A stretch of 64,000 nt of DNA. Source: Microbulbifer litoralis. Lineage in GTDB: Bacteria > Pseudomonadota > Gammaproteobacteria > Pseudomonadales > Cellvibrionaceae. This document shows, one piece after another, positions 58,635-64,000 of the stretch. The number at the start of each line of letters is the position of its first letter. Position 1 is the first letter of the stretch. A program made the position numbers and the translations under genes. The DNA lies in assembly GCF_023634065.1 (NCBI RefSeq), contig NZ_JALKCV010000001.1, positions 248,001 to 312,000 of the forward strand, read 5' to 3'. The notes under the pieces were generated by a model. It saw nothing but the letters and a program-made list of their open reading frames with translations. It made no database searches and was not told where the DNA came from.

Positions 58635-59036
58635 TCAGCGCTCCCGGTCCGCCGGGTGATTGATGCCGTCGTCGGTGGGTACCTCGCCCAGGGCAAACGG
58701 GTTGACGCCCTCCAGGCAGGCGATATTGAAACCGTATTCGTCGGGGTTGGAGCGGCGCCGGTGGTGGGTGTAAATACCGCAGTTACCACAGAAGTAGTGC
58801 TCTGCGGTCATGGTGTTGAACTGGTAGAGTTTCAGTTGTTCGCGGCCGCGCAGGATACGCAGCCCGGCCAGCGGCACCGAGGCGACGATGGCGCCGCGGC
58901 GCCGGCACAGGGAGCAATCGCAGCGTCGCGGCTCGGCGATGCCCCGCGGCAGTTCGAGTTCGTATTGCACCCCGCCGCAGTGGCAGGCCGCCCGGTGCAC
59001 GGCCTGTATTTCCGTTTCTCCGATTTTTCTGATCAT
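58635..59036 (-). CDS. GFA-family protein
   Basis: The 133-residue protein has the GFA/CENP-V zinc fold: AACHCGGVQYELELP, CDCSLCRRRGAIVAS and the late YFCGNCGIYTHH. Cysteines in these three blocks bind two zinc ions. The family was named for glutathione-dependent formaldehyde activation, but most members have no confirmed reaction. The ATG at 59036 has GAGAGAGAA upstream. It sits between two clusters of dispersed repeats. Confidence 0.88.
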   Translation of the reverse strand: MIRKIGETEIQAVHRAACHCGGVQYELELPRGIAEPRRCDCSLCRRRGAIVASVPLAGLRILRGREQLKLYQFNTMTAEHYFCGNCGIYTHHRRRSNPDEYGFNIACLEGVNPFALGEVPTDDGINHPADRER

Positions 59037-59076
59037 CCGGTGTTCTCTCTCTTATAAAGAATGGGGCCGCGATCCA

Positions 59077-59143
59077 TTCGCCTGCAAGGCAGGCTCCTAC
59101 AGGGCGTAGCCCGGTTAGAGGTGCGCTGCGCCGGAATCCGGGA
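59077..59143. repeat. Single REP copy followed by degraded GTAGCCCGG element
   Basis: TTCGCCTGC-AAG-GCAGGCTCCTACAGG (59077-59103) matches the right arm of the REPIN-like pair at 30127-30147. Right after it, GCGTAGCCCGGTTAGAGGTGCGC and on to CGGAATCCGGGAT (59104-59143) is a diverged copy of the left arm of the 58449 element, with only a poor right arm after it. Two dispersed families are thus fused here, upstream of the GFA gene. Confidence 0.75.
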
Positions 59144-59195
59144 TCGGTGCCGGGCCGCAATCCCGAACTCCGGAACTGGCGTTATAAAGAAAAGC

Positions 59196-60257
59196 TCAGG
59201 GATTCAGGGGCTCCGGCAGCGGGACGTCGAATTTGTCGGCCCAGGCCTGCAGGTCCTGCATGATGGTCGGGTACAGCTCCACACCCAAGCGCAGCTGCCG
59301 CGCGCGCGCGGCCCAGGCGCGCTGGCCCGGCACCCGCAAACGGGAATCGCTGCTGTCGCTGCGTCCCTGCTCCCACAGGTCGCACAGCGCCACCGTCTGC
59401 CGCAGGAAGTCCCCCCGGGAACCGAAGGCCTGCGGGTCGATGATCTGCAGGAAGACCGAGTTGGCCTCGTCGTCCCCCCTGGCCGATTCGTCGCCGCGAC
59501 CGTAGCCGCCCAGGCCCATGGACAGCACTTCCAGCATGGCGCTGAGCGCCGCGCCCTTGTAGCCGTGGTCGGCGCCGCCCACCGGCAGTATGCTGCCGCC
59601 GTTCTCGAACGCAGCCGGATCGTCGGAGAGATTGCCCTCGCTGTCTTTCAGGCACTGGGTGGGCAGTGTTTTGCCCTCGCGCCTGGCGCGGGCCACATAG
59701 CCGCCGGCGGTGACGGACATGCTGATATCGAACAGCAGCGGGTAGTCGCCGGCGGGCGCGGCGAATGCCAGGGGGTTGGCGGAGAACAGCGGATCCCGGC
59801 CGCCCTGCGGCGAGACGGTATTCTCCGCTGGAGTGGAGCAGGTCAGGATCGCCACATAGCCGGCCTCGACGATCGGCGGCAGGTAGGCGGCCAGGCAGGC
59901 GATATGCTGGCTGCGGCGGATGGTCGCCGTGACCACGCCGTGTTCCGGCAGCCGCTCGAGCGCGTGGTCGATGGCGCGGGTCAATACCCAGGGGCCGGGC
60001 AGGAAGTCTGCATCCCAGTTGAAGCAGTTGCCGCGATCGGCGATCACCTCCGGCTCGCCGTCGCGTCGGGACTCGCCGCTTTCCAGCCAGCCCAGGTTGC
60101 TGCCGACGCGGTTCATGCCGTGGGTGGTGAAGCCGAGCAGGTCCGCCTGCAGGAAGACCCCGGCCAGGACATCGGCGCGCTCCGGCGCCAGTCCGGCGCG
60201 CTGGAACAGGGCGCTGGCAAAATCTTTCAGTTGCGTCGCATCGTAACGTTTGGACAT
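59196..60257 (-). CDS. Ldh-family (malate/L-sulfolactate-type) oxidoreductase
   Basis: The 353-residue protein belongs to the YlbC/MDH2 family of NAD(P)-dependent dehydrogenases, which differ in fold from ordinary lactate dehydrogenases. The family blocks are DLLGFTTHGMNRV (D-x-x-G-x-x-S/T-HG), RRSQHIACLAAYL (with the catalytic-type His), CSTPAENTVSPQGG and GGADHGYKGAALSAMLEVLSM. Members reduce 2-oxoacids such as oxaloacetate, 2,3-diketogulonate or ureidoglycolate; which one cannot be read here. The ATG at 60257 has GGAGAG at good spacing. Confidence 0.88.
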   Translation of the reverse strand: MSKRYDATQLKDFASALFQRAGLAPERADVLAGVFLQADLLGFTTHGMNRVGSNLGWLESGESRRDGEPEVIADRGNCFNWDADFLPGPWVLTRAIDHALERLPEHGVVTATIRRSQHIACLAAYLPPIVEAGYVAILTCSTPAENTVSPQGGRDPLFSANPLAFAAPAGDYPLLFDISMSVTAGGYVARARREGKTLPTQCLKDSEGNLSDDPAAFENGGSILPVGGADHGYKGAALSAMLEVLSMGLGGYGRGDESARGDDEANSVFLQIIDPQAFGSRGDFLRQTVALCDLWEQGRSDSSDSRLRVPGQRAWAARARQLRLGVELYPTIMQDLQAWADKFDVPLPEPLNP

Positions 60258-60348
60258 GATCTCTCCGTATTACTGCCGGGGTCGAAGCTGAGAATACCCC
60301 TCCCGCGTTATTGGTAAGAACTTGCTGCAGTGCCACCGCCGCCGGTGG

Positions 60349-60762
60349 CTACTCGCGCACCTTACCGCGCAGCGCCTTGACCTGTCCGCGCTGTGTTTTC
60401 TTCTTCAGGCGTCGCTCCTTCGAGCCCCTGGTCGGTTTGGTGGGGACGCGCTTCTTCTGCCGCCGGGCGGCGCCTTGCAGCAGTGTACGCAGACGCTCCA
60501 GCGCATCCTCGCGATTCTTTTCCTGGGTGCGGAAGCGCTGCGCCTTGATCACGACAACACCCTCGGCGGTGATACGCTGGTCGCTCAGTCGCAGCAGCCG
60601 CTGCTTCAGTTCTTCGGGCAGCGACGAGGCGCGGATGTCGAATCGCAGGTGGATTGCGCTGGACACCTTGTTGACATTCTGGCCCCCTGAACCCTGGGCG
60701 CGCATCGCGCTCATATCGATTTCGGTCAGCGGAATGGCCGTTTTGTTAGATATTTTCAGCAT
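60349..60762 (-). CDS. arfB: Alternative ribosome-rescue factor ArfB
   Basis: The 137-residue protein has the release-factor domain 3 GGQ motif (RAQGSGGQNVNKVSSAIHLRFD, residues about 21-42) and the long basic C-terminal tail (RRQKKRVPTKPTRGSKERRLKKKTQRG) that ArfB (YaeJ) inserts into the empty mRNA channel of stalled ribosomes. It lacks codon-recognition domains, as the family does. Its gene is divergent from the first BCCT transporter. Confidence 0.93.
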   Translation of the reverse strand: MLKISNKTAIPLTEIDMSAMRAQGSGGQNVNKVSSAIHLRFDIRASSLPEELKQRLLRLSDQRITAEGVVVIKAQRFRTQEKNREDALERLRTLLQGAARRQKKRVPTKPTRGSKERRLKKKTQRGQVKALRGKVRE

Positions 60763-60866
60763 TAATCGTCAATTTGATATTTGTCAACTGCCTATACAAT
60801 GGGCTCGACTATGCTAAACGCGATAGGCGCAAAAATTAACAGCAGTACTGATCCGGACACCGCGCT

Positions 60867-62870
60867 ATGAACTCTGAGCCTAGTAATTCCAAGGGGCACT
60901 TCAATCCCCCGGTCTTCTATCTGTCGACCGGGATCCTGCTCCTGCTGGTGGCCTACGCCGTTGTCTTCCCGCAGAACGCGACGGAATTCTTCAAGGCCCT
61001 GCAGGCCGGTATCGTCGCCAATATGAGCTGGTACTACGTGCTGGTCGTGGCGATCATCCTGCTCACCGTGGTATTTGTGGGCGTATCCCGCTTCGGCGAG
61101 ATCAAGCTGGGGCCCGAGCACGCGCAGCCCGACTACAGCTACAGCGCCTGGTTCGCGATGCTGTTTTCCGCCGGTATGGGCATAGGCCTGCTGTTCTTCG
61201 GCGTGGCCGAACCGGTGATGCACTACCTGGAGCCGCCGGTGGGCGAGACCGGCACCGTGGAGGCGGCGCAGCAGGCAATGGTGCTGACCTTTTTCCACTG
61301 GGGGCTGCACGCCTGGGCCATCTATGCGATCGTGGCGGTGATTCTGGCCTATTTCAGTTACCGCCACAAACTGCCGCTCACGCTGCGCTCGGCACTCTAT
61401 CCGATGATCGGCGAGCGCATCTACGGCCCCATCGGTGACGCGGTGGATATTTTCGCCATTGTCGGCACTGTCTGCGGCGTGGCCACGACCCTGGGCTTCG
61501 GGGTGCTGCAGATCAATTCGGGCCTCAACCACCTGTTCGGGGTACCGGTCGGCGATGCCACCCAGGTGGTGCTGATCGTGGTCACCACCATTCTCGCCAC
61601 CATTTCGGTGGTAATGGGCCTGGATGTGGGCATCAAGCGGCTGTCGGAGCTGAACATGAGCCTGGCCGCGCTGCTGCTGCTGATGGTGATGGCGCTGGGC
61701 AGTACCGTCTACCTGCTGCAGGCGTTCGTGCAGAATTTCGGCAGCTACCTGTCGGTGCTGGTCAGCAAGACCTTCAACCTCTACGCCTATGAGCCCACCG
61801 ACTGGCTGGGGGGCTGGACCATTTTCTACTGGGGCTGGTGGATGTCCTGGTCGCCATTCGTGGGGCTGTTTATCGCCCGCATCTCCCGCGGCCGCACCAT
61901 TCGCGAATTCATTGTCGGCGCCATGTTGGTGCCGGCCGCCGTTACCCTGCTCTGGATGACGTTTTTCGGTAACTCCGCCATCCACATGATCCTCGACGAG
62001 GGGCTGACGTCGCTGGGCCAGGTGGTGGACAAGGACCAGTCGCTGGCACTGTTCGCATTCCTGGAGCAGTTCCCACTCTCCGGGCTGTTTTCATTCGTCG
62101 CCGTGATCATGGTGATCGTCTTCTTTGTCACCTCGGCGGACTCCGGGGCCATGGTAGTGAATATGCTGGCATCCCATGGCCGCGACGACACCCCCATGTG
62201 GCAGCGCATTTTCTGGTGTGCCCTGATCGGGGTCGTGGCCATCGCGCTACTGCTGGCCGGCGGGCTCGCCTCCCTGCAGACAGCCGCCATCGCCAGTGCA
62301 CTGCCCTTCTCGGTCATCCTGATGATCGCCATCTACGGGCTGATCTCCGCCCTGCGCACCGATACCGTCAAGCGGCTGTCGCAGTCGGCACCGGTCGCGC
62401 CGGTCACCGCGCGCAACCCGGTGGGCTGGCGGCGGCGGCTCCGAAACCTGATCGAGCTGCCATCGCTGGAAGAAGTGCGGGAGTATATCCGCGATGTGGG
62501 CGAGCCGGCACTGCGGGAGTTCGCCGAGGAAATGGACAGGAGTGGCTATACCACCGAGATCGTCCACGGCGACAACAGCTATGTTTTCCTGCGGGTGTTC
62601 CAGGGCGACGAAGTGGATTTCCTGTACGGCCTCCACCCCAAGGCGCACCTGAAACCCAGTGCCGTACTGCCGGAACACGCGGACTTTTCCGACCAGAAAC
62701 TGGACGACACCACCGACGACGGCAGCGAGGAAAAATACTTCCGCGCGGAAGTGCACCTGCACGAGGGTGGGCAGGATTACGATGTGATGGGCTGGACCGA
62801 TGACCAGCTGCTCACGGATATCCTGTCCCAGTACGAACGCCACCTGCAGTTCCTGCACACGCTGCGCTGA
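60867..62870 (+). CDS. BCCT-family betaine/choline transporter, copy 1
   Basis: The 667-residue inner-membrane protein has 12 predicted helices and BCCT hallmarks: FSAGMGIGLLFFGVAEPVMHY (glycine stretch at helix 3), GLHAWAIYAIVA and WTIFYWGWWMSWSPFVGLFIARISRGRTIREF (the Trp-rich helix 8 segment). The long cytoplasmic C-terminus (about 515-667) contains EFAEEMDRSGYTTEI and YDVMGWTDDQLLTDI, as in BetT-type H+-coupled choline transporters. It imports a quaternary ammonium compound for osmotic protection or as a carbon source. A close relative follows 219 bases downstream. Confidence 0.92.
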   Translation: MNSEPSNSKGHFNPPVFYLSTGILLLLVAYAVVFPQNATEFFKALQAGIVANMSWYYVLVVAIILLTVVFVGVSRFGEIKLGPEHAQPDYSYSAWFAMLFSAGMGIGLLFFGVAEPVMHYLEPPVGETGTVEAAQQAMVLTFFHWGLHAWAIYAIVAVILAYFSYRHKLPLTLRSALYPMIGERIYGPIGDAVDIFAIVGTVCGVATTLGFGVLQINSGLNHLFGVPVGDATQVVLIVVTTILATISVVMGLDVGIKRLSELNMSLAALLLLMVMALGSTVYLLQAFVQNFGSYLSVLVSKTFNLYAYEPTDWLGGWTIFYWGWWMSWSPFVGLFIARISRGRTIREFIVGAMLVPAAVTLLWMTFFGNSAIHMILDEGLTSLGQVVDKDQSLALFAFLEQFPLSGLFSFVAVIMVIVFFVTSADSGAMVVNMLASHGRDDTPMWQRIFWCALIGVVAIALLLAGGLASLQTAAIASALPFSVILMIAIYGLISALRTDTVKRLSQSAPVAPVTARNPVGWRRRLRNLIELPSLEEVREYIRDVGEPALREFAEEMDRSGYTTEIVHGDNSYVFLRVFQGDEVDFLYGLHPKAHLKPSAVLPEHADFSDQKLDDTTDDGSEEKYFRAEVHLHEGGQDYDVMGWTDDQLLTDILSQYERHLQFLHTLR

Positions 62871-63089
62871 TCATCCGCAATGGCCGGCGGCCGCCATGCG
62901 CGGTCTCCGGCTCCCTTCCCTACCGTCGACCCAGCGGCAACATTGTTGCAACAACGCCCGCAACAAATGGCCAGCCAGCTCAGGTAACTAATCCACCAGC
63001 GGCGCCTGTTTCGACTACCCTGAAAATGTCAGCATTTTATTCCGGCGGATTCCGCGCCGGATATCGGTATTTTCAGCCCGGGCGACGCG

Positions 63090-64000
63090 ATGAAACTGCG
63101 AACGACAGACGACGGGAAGGCCAAACTCGACCCACCGGTTTTCTACACTTCCACCGGCCTGCTGCTGTTGCTGGTGGCCTACGCGGTCTTTTTCCCCGAA
63201 GACGCGACACAACGCTTCCAGAGCCTGCAGAACGCCATCGTCGACTATATGGGCTGGTACTACGTACTGATCGTGGCCGTGCTGCTGGTAACGGTGGTGG
63301 TCATCAGCCTGTCCCGTTTCGGCGATATCAAGCTGGGCCCCGAACACGAGAAACCCGAGTACAGCTACGGCTCCTGGATCGCCATGCTGTTTTCCGCCGG
63401 TATCGGTATCGGGCTGCTGTTTTTCGGCGTGGCCGAACCGGTAATGCACTACCTGAACCCGCCGGACGCGCAGGCCGGCAGCGTCGAGGCGGCGCGCGAG
63501 GCGATGGTACTCAGCATCTTCCACTGGGGCTTCCATGTCTGGGCCATCTTCGCCGGCGTGGCGCTGATCCTCGGCTACTTCAGCTATCGCCACAACCTGC
63601 CGCTCACACTGCGCTCGGCGCTCTACCCGATTATCGGCGAACGTATCCACGGCCCCATCGGTCATGCGGTCGACGTCTTCGCCATTGTCAGTACCGTCTG
63701 TGGTACCGCCACGACACTGGGCTTCGGTGTCCTGCAGATGAATTCCGGTCTCAACCACCTGTTCGGCATTCCGGTGAGCAATATCACCCAGGTCATACTG
63801 ATCGCGGTAACCACCTCGGTGGCGACAGTCTCGGTGGTGGTCGGCCTGGATGCCGGCATCAAGCGCTTGTCACAACTGAATATGAGCCTGGCGGCCATCC
63901 TGTGCCTGACCATCCTGGTACTCGGCAGCACCGTGTTCCTGTTCCAGGCATTCGTGCAGAATGTCGGCAGCTACCTGTCGGTGCTGGTCAACCGCACCTT
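63090..64000 (+). CDS. BCCT-family transporter, copy 2, cut by window end
   Basis: The frame opens with an ATG at 63090 and is still open at base 64000, giving 303 residues. It starts KLRTTDDGKAKLDPPVFYTST and shows FSAGIGIGLLFFGVAEPVMHYL, FHWGFHVWAIFAGVALILGYF and LGFGVLQMNSGLNHLFGIPV. These segments are closely related to copy 1 along the whole visible length, so the pair looks like a tandem duplication. The Trp-rich helix 8 and the C-terminal domain lie beyond the window. Confidence 0.9.
   Translation, partial: MKLRTTDDGKAKLDPPVFYTSTGLLLLLVAYAVFFPEDATQRFQSLQNAIVDYMGWYYVLIVAVLLVTVVVISLSRFGDIKLGPEHEKPEYSYGSWIAMLFSAGIGIGLLFFGVAEPVMHYLNPPDAQAGSVEAAREAMVLSIFHWGFHVWAIFAGVALILGYFSYRHNLPLTLRSALYPIIGERIHGPIGHAVDVFAIVSTVCGTATTLGFGVLQMNSGLNHLFGIPVSNITQVILIAVTTSVATVSVVVGLDAGIKRLSQLNMSLAAILCLTILVLGSTVFLFQAFVQNVGSYLSVLVNRT

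Overview
The window is 64 kb of GC-rich, densely coded chromosome. Gene content points to a marine, polysaccharide-degrading gammaproteobacterium, most like the Cellvibrionales and in particular Microbulbifer. This is an inference from the miaB-phoH-ybeY-corC-lnt ... leuS-lptE-holA order, the secreted pectate lyase and lipoprotein chitinase, several TonB-dependent receptors, a GEVED-domain secreted protein, and two adjacent BCCT osmolyte transporters. No phage, insertion sequence, CRISPR array, rRNA or tRNA was found.

Layout. 1-12.2 kb is core housekeeping: the end of miaB, phoH, ybeY, corC, lnt, a TIGR01777 epimerase, a YdcF protein, a zinc-ribbon protein, leuS, lptE and holA. 12.3-19.6 kb is an exported-protein region: a five-module repeat protein, a pectate lyase with a ricin-type lectin module, a DUF1254/DUF1214 protein, a damaged small membrane-protein gene and a GH18 chitinase. 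19.9-23.3 kb holds an AidB-like acyl-CoA dehydrogenase, two small membrane proteins and an exported ThuA protein. 23.3-29.2 kb is a ferric-siderophore uptake locus: a receptor, two small membrane proteins and a PepSY protein on the minus strand, divergent from an AraC regulator, with a Fur-like site between them. 29.2-37.2 kb is mostly minus strand: a DUF815 ATPase, an Orn/Lys/Arg decarboxylase, a NUDIX hydrolase, two tandem outer-membrane phospholipases A, an unknown protein, a GNAT acetyltransferase and a tiny arginine-rich protein. 37.3-41.5 kb (plus strand) holds a beta-carbonic anhydrase, a double-rubredoxin/reductase fusion, a flavin reductase and a glycerophosphodiesterase. 41.7-51.7 kb holds a large TonB-dependent receptor, an AT-rich gap, an exported single-CxxCH protein, a Lon-like protease, an exported acetolactate decarboxylase and a beta-propeller protein. 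51.8-64 kb holds a LysR regulator divergent from a frameshifted Tat-type SDR, DUF817, an aminotransferase coupled to an amidase, a DUF2799 lipoprotein, a GFA-family protein, an Ldh-family oxidoreductase, arfB and two BCCT transporters, the second cut by the window end.

Most of the non-coding interest is in repeats. A 7-bp tandem repeat (GGGACTC) occurs at three separate sites, twice next to a GTAGGGTGCGCC-type palindrome. There is a REPIN-like inverted pair, a large nested palindrome before the rubredoxin gene, a GTAGCCCGGAT hairpin element, and a 15-bp x5 tandem repeat. One gene (the SDR) is broken at a run of eight G's.

No obviously new defence or biosynthetic system is visible. The least explained items are the GEVED plus five-repeat secreted protein, the AT-rich gap with its CxxCH protein, the double-rubredoxin fusion, the tandem phospholipases and the repeat families. 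All functional assignments come from motif recognition only; no searches were run.
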